Below are positions 1 through 10,865 of a stretch of 64,000 bases of DNA, piece after piece. The DNA is taken from positions 33,662,755 to 33,726,754 of the forward strand of contig NC_053048.1 of NCBI RefSeq assembly GCF_003473485.1, read 5' to 3'. The position numbers and the translations under genes were made by a program. A model generated the notes under the pieces. It worked only from the letters and a program-made list of their open reading frames with translations, had not been told where the DNA came from and ran no database searches. Every line of letters begins with the position of its first letter. Position 1 is the stretch's first letter. The DNA comes from Medicago truncatula (Eukaryota; Streptophyta; Magnoliopsida; Fabales; Fabaceae).

Positions 1-1
1 A

Positions 2-646
2 AAATTTTTAGCACTGAAGAATGAAACAGGAAATTTTGGTCTTTATTACTATTCACAAGAGAAAGGAAAATTTGAGGCTTCATTTCAAGCACTTAACAAC
101 ACATGTGATCTTCCAAATTCTTGTAGACCTTATGGTATATGTACATTTTCCAATACCTGTTCGTGTATTCAGATTTTGACAAATGATGAAAAGAGTAGTG
201 CGGATTGTAGTGAAGGATTTTCCGGTGGTTTTTGCAACGGCAAAAAGGCGGAAATGTTGAAAATTGATAATGTAGGTAGTGTGCTCAAAGGTGTTCCTGA
301 AATTGTTAATATTAGCCGAGAAGCGTGTTCGAATTTATGCTTACAGGATTGTAAATGTGCTGCGGCATTGTATTTTCGGAATTCACACGTGGAAACAACG
401 GAATGCTATCTTTATAGATTAGTCCTTGGTCTCAAACAGGTAGATAAAGGACCAGGATTTAGTTATATGGTCAAGGTTCCAAAGGGAATTGGTAGAAAAC
501 ATGAGAGGCATAATTTGAAAAAATGGATATTTGTAGGAGTAGGAGTTTTTGATGGTCTTATAATTCTTACTCTTGTTGGTGGATTTTGCTACTGGTTAAT
601 CAAACGGAGAAGTCGTCGATTGGATTCCGGAGGCAGAAATTCATGA
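2..646 (+). CDS. PAN/apple-domain membrane glycoprotein, 3' part only
   Basis: The frame is open from the window edge, so the start and upstream domains lie outside. The visible 214 residues begin in a region of the S-locus-glycoprotein/EGF-like type (Cys pairs in CDLPNSC and CSC). A PAN/apple domain follows, recognisable by ACSNLCLQDCKCAAALYF with its Cys spacing and a later Cys in TECYLY. Next comes a basic stretch, one hydrophobic transmembrane segment (about WIFVGVGVFDGLIILTLVGG) and a short basic tail. No kinase domain is encoded. This is the layout of G-type-lectin/PAN proteins that lack a kinase, such as the At5g03700 type. Such proteins sit in the plasma membrane with the lectin and PAN parts outside; ligands are generally unknown. 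Oddity: the stop falls soon after the membrane segment, while a second frame stays open for about 50 codons further. Domain call fairly sure, exact orthologue not. Confidence 0.75.
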   Translation, partial: KFLALKNETGNFGLYYYSQEKGKFEASFQALNNTCDLPNSCRPYGICTFSNTCSCIQILTNDEKSSADCSEGFSGGFCNGKKAEMLKIDNVGSVLKGVPEIVNISREACSNLCLQDCKCAAALYFRNSHVETTECYLYRLVLGLKQVDKGPGFSYMVKVPKGIGRKHERHNLKKWIFVGVGVFDGLIILTLVGGFCYWLIKRRSRRLDSGGRNS

Positions 647-905
647 GCAGTTGAAGAAAGTTAAGTTCAGTTTTATTCATCTGTCAAAAAATAAAGAAAA
701 AGATACAGAAACCATTTATTTTAACATGTATACACAGTTTTGGTTGGTTCCAATATTCATAGATCATCCAAGTAATTGAAAATTCTTGACGGTGACAAAA
801 TATGCTGCATATTTTCAGCTTATACAAAACTTATCAATGATGAAAAAGGATTTGTGGATATTTTTTAAATTAGTTGATTTCTTCTAGTTAACTATGCTAG
901 TTGAT

Positions 906-1115
906 TCTCTGGTTGAGCCATTCAACCTATGCAGTAGACACTTCCGATTAAAGATGTGTTGGTGACTGTATGACACATTCCGCCTCCGGTGTCGTACAGT
1001 GACACATGTATTGACACATTCAAACTCTTTTTCTTCAAATTATTACTGATATTTACATGTTAGTATTTGTGTCGTATCAGATGTCCATGTCTACGACGGT
1101 ACTTCATAGATTTCA
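906..1115 (+). repeat. dispersed GACAC/GTGTC-rich repeat, copy 1
   Basis: The block opens with AACCTATGCAGTAGACACTT and is rich in GTGTC/GACAC steps. It shares order and content with 57341-57510, including a CTCAAATTATTA-like core and a closing GTATCAG-rich part. Probably a non-autonomous DNA element; ends and target duplication were not resolved. Confidence 0.45.
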
Positions 1116-2356
1116 TGTAGTTAATTATCTTGTGGTAACTAATTTCCTTTACTAAAGATAATACAAATATGATAGGGTAGGATTCATAGCTTTTGACGAT
1201 TACAACTTAGAAGTAGAATCACCACCATTCTGACTGTAAGAATTTTTAGAGGTACTATCACAAATGCATATATCTTCAATTAATACAATTTCACTCAAGG
1301 TGTCTGAACAGTGAACAAAATACTTGGTAGACTTGTTTTTATTTCTCATGTTGAAAAGACATGGTTAATAATATGGTCCAAGTAAAAAAAAAAAAAATAG
1401 CATGTCGCAAAACAACTTAGACTTTGGATACACGTTAGTCAATCCAATACTGCGTCCCAATGCACGGTCACCGTGAAAATTCTGAAGCTAGTATGTCAAG
1501 CTTCTGTGTTGCCGTGTTTTTCACCGCGATTTAGTCCAAATACGATGCCATTCCAAACATACGCTCAATATATGTTTGGAACCACAAACATATCTCTTCT
1601 GACGCGTGGCGAAACAGCCTTGGAATGTAAGAAACAAAATCTAAACGTGAATTAAAAAAATGCTTAGCATGTGACACATTATTACTCGGATTTGGAACAC
1701 CTCCACAACTAAATGTGCCAGTAGCAACTACTTAGTTTCTTGTGAGTTTAGTACCACTTGTACTTATTACACGCGTACTTATCACAGCTTTATTAATAAA
1801 ATTATTTTGGCGGTTAAAAAAAAACTTTGTTTCTTAAAATTATCTATATAGAATAGAATAATATTGAAAAGCATTCAATCATATTGAAGACTGAGGCTCC
1901 CAAAGGATATCTATAGTACTGAAATTAGTCTATTCCATACTCAATTATTTCTTAAGCAACCCCATATTCATCTAATCCCTCAATTGGATTGAAGTCTAAT
2001 CAAGGCAATCCATATCCTAATCAATCTTTTATAAGGAAGACTTGTTATAGCTGTGACTCATAATATAGTCATTTGTAAATTTAGATTGATCTTATTGTAT
2101 AGAACCCACAAGTTTAATTGATTGTTTTTCTTCATTTCTTGAATCCTCCTTAATTTGTTAACCTCAAATCAAGATCCAATCACTGGTTAAAGATAATCAT
2201 TAAGGCTAAATATAGAGCTCTAGCCACCACCTTCGCATCTAAGATTTAGTGGCTGTTTCATTTGTTGAATGATACGTATCACACTTCCTCAAGTAGACTC
2301 AATTTATTAAACACTACTATTATTATAAATCAAACACACACCTTGCTCATATATAA

Positions 2357-2499
2357 TACTCCCTCCGTCCCGAATTAGTTGAACCATTTTTTCATTTCAC
2401 ACATATTAAGACAAATGTATAAATAAAGTGAAATGACTAAGTTATTTTGGGACACTTTTTATTTGCAAATGACTCAGCTATTGTGGGACGGAGGGAGTA
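2357..2499. mobile_element. Stowaway MITE
   Basis: Terminal inverted repeats CTCCCTCCGTCCC and GGGACGGAGGGAG are perfect, flanked by TA on each side. Total about 143 bp. This is the signature of Tc1/mariner-derived Stowaway MITEs. The intact ends suggest it is one of the younger copies here. Confidence 0.9.
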
Positions 2500-4304
2500 C
2501 CACTTTTCATGAAAAACAAAATATGTAGGTTGATTGTTAAATCTAGCCTAGTAAAGATTCAATTTTTTAATTTTTTAAGAAATTCATAATTACGGGGACA
2601 AACATTCATAATTAATTTTCCCTCGTTTAAAAACGCTAAAATTTTATGGTAGAGATTCTTATCCTCTTATAAACTTATCTACAAAATTAAGGAACGAAAT
2701 GTGACTTTGCACGTTTGGTTGAAAGATCTATTGAAATTTGGCTCAAACTAATCCTTAAAAACTGACTTCCAAGATAAGGAGTGTCCTTTTTTTTATTAAC
2801 TTTTATCAATAGTCTCATCTATATAATGTGAAATTGGAATTTGAGTTTTTTCAAATAAAAATCCTCTCACGCCCAACAATATTGTGAGGCTTGGTACGTG
2901 GATAGGTAGGTGACTTGAATTGGCGTGTGGAGTGATGATTGCTTCCACTTATAAACAATCATTCATGTCATCTATCAATTGATGTGAGACCCTTTAACAA
3001 TATTAATATAAATCGAGGTTTTTTCATAATGCTTGGAAACTTTACAAATCTTTTCTATTTATTTTTGTAAAGGTCTCTGCAAAAACAAAAAAAAAAAAAA
3101 CTCAAAATTCAATTTCTAGATCAAGAGTTTCGTTATTATGATGTTTGATTTTTTTTACGCTTTAAAAATTTATAAATAATCGGTCTGTCGTTTTGATGTT
3201 TGAGTTTGTGATCAAACAAACTTACTGCCATTTAAAGATCTTCACCATTGAAGTTTTAAAATTATAAATCAATGACTAGTTTAATATTTGTTTACCCTAA
3301 ATGCCACCTAGCATAATATATCCAAATTGAAATTAAACATGATTCCAAGGGAGAACACCAAATGCCATAAGCATGTTCTGGAGTAAACGGCACAGTAGCA
3401 CAACTCATTGTTAATTTGAAATTTTGTTATCCACATCATTGAGCAACAAATTTCAACAAAAAATTAAATCAACCAAAAATCGTGATGAATTAATTTTCAC
3501 CTTTTCTAATTTCTAGTCACATGTGCAGTAGTAGCCTGTTCTTTTTGCCAAACCTGGTCTAACATAAATAGCTCATAGATGTTTTACATTGTTAATTAAA
3601 TTAGGACAACAAATTTCAACAAGTCAATCCAAAATCAACATTGGTTAAAGATTCATTATTCTCCAATTTTCATGGGGAAATGCATACTTTTTTCAAAGTG
3701 CTTACTCATCCCTCTTGTTTTCTATCAAAAAAAGAAATAATAAATTAGTAATTAACTAATTAATAATTATATTGCCAATTGTTTAGGAAAAGTGGCCAAT
3801 CGCTGCAATCAATAACCAGCTACAATTGTTGTTCCTCAACACTTCACACATTAATATTACTATATAGCACAATGCTTTGAAAGGTTGCTTTCTCCTATTT
3901 TTTACATAGGTGAGATTTATGTTGCCATCGTGCCTAAGTTAACCACAACCAATTAAAATCAACCAAGTGTGTTCTAATAACTATGTTAAACATAGAATTC
4001 TAAAAAGAAAAAAAGGACAATTGACTACACGTGACTAATTTTACTTATTGTTGAGTATCTTGCCAACAATTTTCCAAAGACATTATAGAATTTAAGGGAA
4101 GCGTATGACTCACTTGATTGAGCTAAGTGATTCAAGGTGATAATGGATAAAGATCCAAAATTCAAATTACGGTAAATGAGAAAATAGTAACATAACAACT
4201 AACACCCTAAAATTTACTATTATTTTTTTTTTTTTTATAGAATTCACCTTTTACGGTGGAATTCTAGCATTTCTCTCGGTGTCTAATGTCAAATATAATT
4301 TACA

Positions 4305-4335
<31 letters not shown>

Positions 4336-5026
4336 CAAGAATTAGTTATACATAAATAGAAGGCCATCGAACAAGCTGCACTGCTAGGTCATATCTATTA
4401 ACAATATAAATGAGTTTCAAAAAGGTCATATTATCACATGCTAGTAAATTAGGTAAATATCCTCTGCACATAAATGTAGAGACTAATACCTCAAGTTTGA
4501 CAGGATTGCACAAGACAGCAAAACTCACTTTTCAAGAGTTTTAACATTACTACCTCCTTAAGGCCACATTTAAATTAAGAATCTTGTTAAATCGAAAGAG
4601 ATCCAAAATACGTGATACAAACGCTCTTATCTTACCTAAATAATAAAATTACTTTATGTATGTTGGTAGAAATGATCGTATCAATGAATTTGATGCAATT
4701 TGGTTGTTTCTATGAGTATTGCTGGCTATGTCCAACATGTGAGGAAAAGAGACAAACCAGTTTTGTACACGATTGGATTAGATAATGTGGAATTTTCCAG
4801 CTATAACAAGTGTACAAGAACACATGTTCTGTAGTGTTACTAGTATCTTTCCCGTGAACCTGAATGTCACTTACAACTCTCACGTCAGGTATAAGATACA
4901 ACAGATTATGGACTGGCGGAATTTACTTAATTTTTGGATTCTAACCGTCCTAGTCTTGGCCTCTCAATTGCCAACCCCACATCAAGCAGAAATTCATGAA
5001 ATATATATAGCATTTAATTCAAATTA

Positions 5027-5315
5027 TACTCCTTCCGTCCCAAATTATATAACGCTTTGACCATTTCACACGTATTAAGAAATGTAATTAATCTTGTATG
5101 AAAAATATATATTATAAGTTGTTTTACAAAGTTGTCCTTAATAAATGATAAGTAAAAGATAAATTAAATAATTGAAAGAAGATAAAGTAATAAATAGTTA
5201 AAGATATAATAGGAAAAGTAAAATTAATGTTTTATTGATAGTGTAAAGCGACGTATAATTTTGGACAATTTTTTTTTTTTCCTAAAACAACATATAGTTT
5301 GAGACGGACGGAGCA
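5027..5315. mobile_element. Stowaway MITE, one end degraded
   Basis: The left end reads TACTCCTTCCGTCCC and the right end GAGACGGACGGAGCA, a degraded inverted match. About 289 bp. Same superfamily as 2357-2499 but older and longer. Confidence 0.75.
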
Positions 5316-6101
5316 TGTGTTATAATATTTAGTGCCCCTGTTCTTCTTAATATTAAAATCAGAAGAGTTGTTCTTGTTAAGTGGCAATTAGGCTACCCAT
5401 GAAAGAATGATGAGTAATTTACCCTAACCAATACACATTAGCCACATAAGCACATATTCATGAACTATCTTGACCCCACAAATAAATTGCTCATTTTCAT
5501 TGGTTGGTGGGTAAATTACCCACCATTCTTCAAAGGTAATTTATAAAAAACCAAAAATGTTAGATTAGTTTTTTTCCTTTCATCAAAATTATACCTAGAG
5601 CCTTTAACACTTTTAACATTTAAGGGTTAATGAGTTAGAGATCTAGGATTCAAATCTTAGGAAAGAGAAAAAACTAACATAACAATTAATAAAATATTTA
5701 CCATTAAAAAAAATAGTTAAATAACAAAAGAGCTATAAGTATATAAGAATTCCTCAATAATGTTACTTGTGAATAAGATGTGTGGATAATGTGTTAATTG
5801 TTGTAACGTTAATGAATAATTGTTGTTAGTCTCGTATTTGGTCATATTGAATCCAACAACGGGGCAGTTCACTATAAAGTTACTAGCCTAGAGCGGACAA
5901 CATTCAAGGATGCTCCTAAAAACTGCACACCCAAGCATGTCGAGTGATCAAATCAGGATTGCGTGATGAAGATCATATGATGATATGTCTACATGTGTCA
6001 TCCAATACAACCGTCTAATTAGGGTTTTGGGTCCTAGAAACCCTAATACCTTTCCTATGAAAGGTTAAATTATGACTCATGTCCAATGACATTATCCCTA
6101 G

Positions 6102-6349
6102 TAGGGGTAGATCTCTTTGGAGACCCCCAGGTGCCACTGCACCTCCCAGTTTGCATATAAATTTCATATTATAACTGATACGTTGTCGCTGCAGTGGTCA
6201 TGCGGTCCCTAAATGTATTAATGGTTGCGCGTTTGAACCCTGGCACCCTCCTTTTTATAATTCTTAGCTTATTTTTCCTATTTTATTTATAAAAAAATGG
6301 TCCTGGAGGGATTTGAAAGCGATGTTACCACCACAAAGATCCGCCACTG
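6102..6349. mobile_element. hAT-like MITE with exact 8-bp target duplication
   Basis: The direct repeat ATCCCTAG occurs immediately left (6094-6101) and right (6350-6357). The right end is GATCCGCCACTG; the left end TAGGGGTAGATCTCT is its diverged inverted partner. A 248-bp element with an 8-bp duplication fits the hAT superfamily. Related to 17812-18164. Confidence 0.8.
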
Positions 6350-7956
6350 ATCCCTAGACCCTAAAAATAGGGTTGCAGGAACACCACCTCTTTGTGGAGT
6401 AGTTGTCGTTCACAATCGAGAAATCGAACAGAATAATTTCACCACTATTTTGTTCTAAGACGCGTGGCCAACACCAAACACAAACGAGAAGTGGTGAACA
6501 CCATCATCAATAATCCACAACTCCATCAAGTTGATATAGAGACTTCGTCATCATCGTCATCTCTAATAGCTGCCCCAAATCAACCATGAAGCCAAGATAT
6601 TCCTCCTTGCGCTTGAGGATTCAATAGATGGCACATTTCATTGAAAGCGAGGAGACAAACAACCTCCTTCAAGACTTGTTGTCGTTCGTCCAACAACAGT
6701 TCCAAGTCATTTCCAGACAAAGTGAGTGTTTAGCTCATGTCTAGAGCAAACATTGTGAACTCGTGTTGGTCTTAGTTTAGAACCCTAGCTCATGCCAATG
6801 TGTGATGATCCTTCATGAGGAGTCCATGTTCTCTGTCCCCCGTATTTAGCAGGTCCAGATCCTCAACGTCTTTGCCCACTACGAAATCATGTTTTTATGA
6901 AAATACAAAGCATCTTGATACCGACTTTCATTTTGTTAGAGAAGAAATCCAAGTTGACTTGTTTCATCTTTTGTATGTACTTTTTTTCATCTCATATATG
7001 TATCATCTTCAAAATTTCTTTACTAAGCCTCTTGAACCAAGTGTCTCCATCTTGAAGGACGCTGTTAAGAATTAATGAAGTACAACTTTTTTGGTTATTT
7101 TTCTGTTAGCATTTTTTAGTCAAGTAATCTAGTTATTTGAAATTCATTTTTTTTAAGGTAAATAAGTGGCGTATCAACTGAGATAAATTCACAACGAATA
7201 ATTATTGTTGTTATTCGACCCTTCTCATATACTGCAAGTATAAATACCATTGTAACTTTTATTCATATCCAATAATACACATTCATGTGTAATTCAAAAT
7301 TACACTAATGATTTTTTACGAGATCACCAACAATTTAAATGACCATAGAAATAGACCTTGACTTAGTATAGATCATTGTTAAATCAATCATTATTTTGCC
7401 TAACACTCTTCAAAACTCTGTCATTATGTTTTGATCAAAGAAAAATAAAAAGACAAACATACGCGTACGTTTCTGATATATATGCTCCAAATAATATAGA
7501 TCATTGTTCTTCTTACAAAATATATTAAATAAAGATAGGTAGGAAATTTCCTCTTACCATCCTCAAGAGAATTGTAGTAGGCGTGGCTCTCATTTTTGCG
7601 ATTTGGACTTATTATATTTCTTTCATTAATATATCCAATCATAGAATGATTTTGAGGAAATCCTAGTTAGTTTAATTAATGGAGCTAATAGACAAGCTAA
7701 TGAAGTTATGTCATTCTTGTCATAGAAGAGATTATTAAGCCATGCATGCATAAGCTCTTTTTAGGACATCGCAATTGGTGGTGGAGCTAGCAATAATTTT
7801 ATAAGGAGATATAATATAAAGAAAAAATTAATTTACTTTTAAAATTAATATATTAAATTCAATTAATAAACAAAAAGTCACAATAATATTTATTCATATA
7901 AAATATAAATCAAAGAAGCACAAATGAAATAAGGAGTTCCACAAGTTCTTTTATTA

Positions 7957-8082
7957 GTTAAGTAGTCTAATGGTTAGAGCTCACACAATTTAAATGTGGA
8001 GAACTAAAGTGTGCATGGTTCAAACCCCGGCCCCTGCATATAATATGCAATATTCCTACCGGCTGAGCTAAACTCACAGGAC
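7957..8082 (-). mobile_element. tRNA-derived SINE, long form
   Basis: On the minus strand a tRNA-like box A (TAGCTCAGCCGG) is followed at tRNA-like spacing by a box-B-like GGGGTTTGAACC. The element sits between imperfect direct repeats of about 22 bp that begin GGAGTTCCAC (7933 and 8083). The plus strand also carries a box-A-like TAGTCTAATGG and a box-B-like GGTTCAAACCCC. Confidence 0.7.
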
Positions 8083-8595
8083 GGAGTTCCACGAGTTTTA
8101 TTAATATTATTTTCCATCTCTAATAGTTATTGAAAGAAGACTCATTATTTCTCAAACTGGAATAAGATTATTTCCAGGTTTAATCAAATTTCAGTGCATT
8201 TTATACCAAAAACAAAAGGATAACAATTTTTTAAGTTAATAGTCATGGAAATTGTAGGGTCACTTTTGTAAATCACAAGTGAAAAAGAATAATTTATTGT
8301 GGGGAATAATTAGGAAGTCGTCAAGCAAACAAACAAGAGATCACATATTTGGCATTGCCCTTTATATTATTATATAGAAAAGAAAAAACTACAAAGCCAC
8401 CACATTGGAACCAAAGGGTGAGAAAACCAAAATCTACTAAACAGAAGCTATAAGAATTAGCATATATGTTTTTCTTACAATGAAGATACAATGCTATTAC
8501 TTATGTTTTTCTTACATGCAAATGTTAATTATATTTTAGTAGAAAATATTGAACTATGGACCTCCTTTAATTAATTTCAAATGGGTAATTGGCAG

Positions 8596-10865
8596 ATGAA
8601 CAAAGCCTCAATTATTGTGGACGCCTCCAAATACATAAAAGAGTTGAAGCAAAAAGTGGAGGGAATGAACTCTGAGTTAGGAAACGTTGAGTCCTCAACT
8701 TCTCAAATGGATGAGCAACCTATGGTACTACTTATTATCTCTGAGCCATAAAGTTTTAGATACATACAAATTGAAGTGCAGTCTTGGAAATTAATGATTT
8801 CTAGCTGGGATAAAGGGAGAACATTGTGTTTGTTATATGAAGATCCTTTCCATTATCAGAATATTTTTATTTTTGAAGTGAAATTTCTCTTCTTTTATAT
8901 ATAGCTTGGAGTACCTCTAGTACTCTATTTTATATTAAAAAGAATTGGTTACTTCAAAAAGAAATGATTGCCACATCTTTTGCATATTTAGATAAATGTA
9001 TTCATATCTAATTATAATTCTATTTTGTTTTTGGTAGGTGAGTGTGAAAACCCTAGAAAAGGGTTTCCTGATTAATGTGCTTTTGGAAAAGAATAGCCCT
9101 GGTATGTTGGTGTCAATACTGGAAGCTTTTGAAGATCTGGGACTTGATGTGCTTGATGCTAGGGTTTCTTGTGAAGACACTTTCCAACTAGAAGCTGTGG
9201 GAGGAGATGTAAGACAATAAATATGATTAATTTCTCTACCATTTCTCTTTAATCTATAATCTCTTTAGCTTTATAAATAATTTTAAAATTGGTTAACTAG
9301 ACTAATTGGATTATCATGATTTTTAAAACCAATATATAGAAGAGGTTCTTGCTGTGGGCTGCGGTTATGGTGCATAAGGAAATTCTTATGCACCCTGCAT
9401 ATATCCAGAAATTGTTTCTGCGAGTTGTATTCCAAAACCATTAGATGTATTTAATGGTTTCCAGCACCCTGCATATATCATAGTATGTTTTGTATAAAAT
9501 TATGCCAAAACCATTTTGCTGTGGAAATAGTTTCTGTGAGTTGTACTCCAAAACTATTTCTGGATTTATGCAGGGTGCATAAGGATTTCCTTATGCACCA
9601 TAACCGCACCCTTGTTGTGCATCATCTTAATGCTTTTAGAGGAGCATATACTATCAGGTATATCAATATTGAGGAAGTCTAGCATTATCACAAATATTTA
9701 GTCGCAAACACATATAAATATATATTTTTTAAATATTTTAAAAATACACATTAGTATACTCTTTTTTTCTTTATAACTTTACTTAGTGTGTCCAAATAAA
9801 ATGTTTAAACATTTGTGACCAACTAAGTATTTTCATGAATATTACTGGCATTCCAATGTTTACGGCTTTTGAACACAAATTATATATGTAATATAATATA
9901 TGCTGTGCTCGTTCTGATCATATAAAAAAGAATATACATCTGGAGTTCTAAAGGGTACTCATGGCTATTCAGGGTTTTCATCATATAACGATACAAGAAA
10001 AGATTAATGTAATACCAATCAAAATAAATGTTGTACCCTTTTCCCTTATTGGCAAACCACTTCCAAGAAGTGAATTTGATAATAAAGCATACAATTATAT
10101 TTTACAAGTTTGATTTCATTATTGACTCGTCTGAAAGTTAGTATTCAAAGTTAAAAGCATACTTACCAAGAGGAATGCATATGACACTCTCGCTTAATGT
10201 GAGACTAATTTTTGAAATGATAAGAGTAAAAATGTATTTGTTTGTGGTTGTGACCACACAAGAATTGCTCTTGCATGAATTAGTTTAATAAGAGAATGTT
10301 TTTGCACTAGTGTGCCTCTTTTTTAATTTTATTTATTTTGAACACCTAAAACTCACGTGATTACTTGATTAATTCAATTTTAGTAAGATGGATCTACTAA
10401 CAAACAAAAATTAGGGAGAAAATTCTATAAAAAGAAGAAACCATTTATAATATATTTTTTTGTTGGTGTTCAGGATTCGAACACCAAACCTTGCATATAC
10501 TATGCATTGTCCTTAAGTTAAACTCACGGAGATTTATAATTTAATTTAAATACCTTAATTTAGTGACTAGAGAGAAGATTTTGTTTTCTTTTTCTCTAAT
10601 TTTGATCTTTTCTAATTCGGAACATTTCAATCTGAATCCTTGTTTAATAAACTAGGCAACAAAAGAAAGAGCTTGCATTAATTAATTAATTATCATGTTG
10701 TTGACTATATTGGTAAATAAAATATATATGATGAGGCCAAATTCCCCTCTCATGTGATTCTTGTTGAATATTATTATGCAGAGTCATAAGGACGATAGTA
10801 TCAACGCACAAGTGGTGAAACAAGCAGTGTTGCAAGCAATCAAGAACACGGACTCATCAAAATGA
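8596..10865 (+). CDS. bHLH-like ACT-domain protein, first exon not found
   Basis: Three in-phase exons are visible: 8596-8724, 9038-9208 and 10782-10865, with GT-AG junctions, giving 127 residues. The first encodes the end of a helix-loop-helix-like segment (ASIIVDASKYIKELKQKV). The second encodes an ACT-like domain (VKTLEKGFLINVLLEKNSPG, then SILEAFEDLGLDVLDARVSC). The last encodes VVKQAVLQAI before the stop. Order and motifs match the small plant proteins of the At2g40435/At3g56220 type, presumed nuclear partners of bHLH factors through ACT dimerisation. Those proteins have an extra N-terminal exon of about 25 residues. Here a splice acceptor directly precedes ATG 8596, and I find no such exon upstream. 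Either it is distant, or translation starts at this ATG, or the copy is truncated. Intron 2 holds a MITE and a SINE. Confidence 0.75.
9356..9611. mobile_element. MITE with long inverted repeats, in a bHLH-like gene intron
   Basis: About 60 bp at each end are inverted copies; the left end includes GCGGTTATGGTGCATAAGGA and the right end its complement. Flanks CTTGCTGT and CTTGTTGT are an imperfect 8-bp duplication, hinting at hAT or Mutator-like mobilisation. The inner part repeats the CTGCATAT motif. 256 bp. Confidence 0.7.
10452..10531 (-). mobile_element. tRNA-derived SINE, short form
   Basis: The exact 9-bp direct repeat ATTTATAAT flanks it (10443-10451 and 10532-10540). On the minus strand it reads from a decayed box-A region through GGTGTTCGAATCC (box B) to an A-run. 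About 80 bp, inside intron 2 of the bHLH-like gene. Confidence 0.75.

Larger units (their letters stand above)
647..8595. other. intergenic, repeat-rich
   Basis: About 8 kb without a gene I can support. It contains the separately listed dispersed repeat, Stowaway elements, hAT-like MITE and SINE. A short GC-richer block near 1440-1660 and degenerate sequence around 5800-6900 look repeat-derived, but I cannot assign a family. An AT microsatellite lies at about 4310-4335. The first exon expected for the downstream bHLH-like gene was looked for here and not found. Confidence 0.6.

Noticed and set aside
2880-3005. Short stretch resembling the end of plant LTR-type repeats (CCACTTATAAAC and GATGTGAGACC)
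   Set aside because: Only about 120 bp, diverged, and without partner ends; family cannot be assigned.
4300-4340. Alternating AT run considered as a regulatory site
   Set aside because: Ordinary AT microsatellite.
5800-6900. Possible old LTR-type retroelement sequence around the hAT-like MITE
   Set aside because: The base composition and phrases look repeat-derived, but I see no terminal repeats, primer site or protein domain. Not called as an element.
9485-9682. Open frame in the bHLH-like gene intron
   Set aside because: It lies mostly within a MITE and is not a protein gene.
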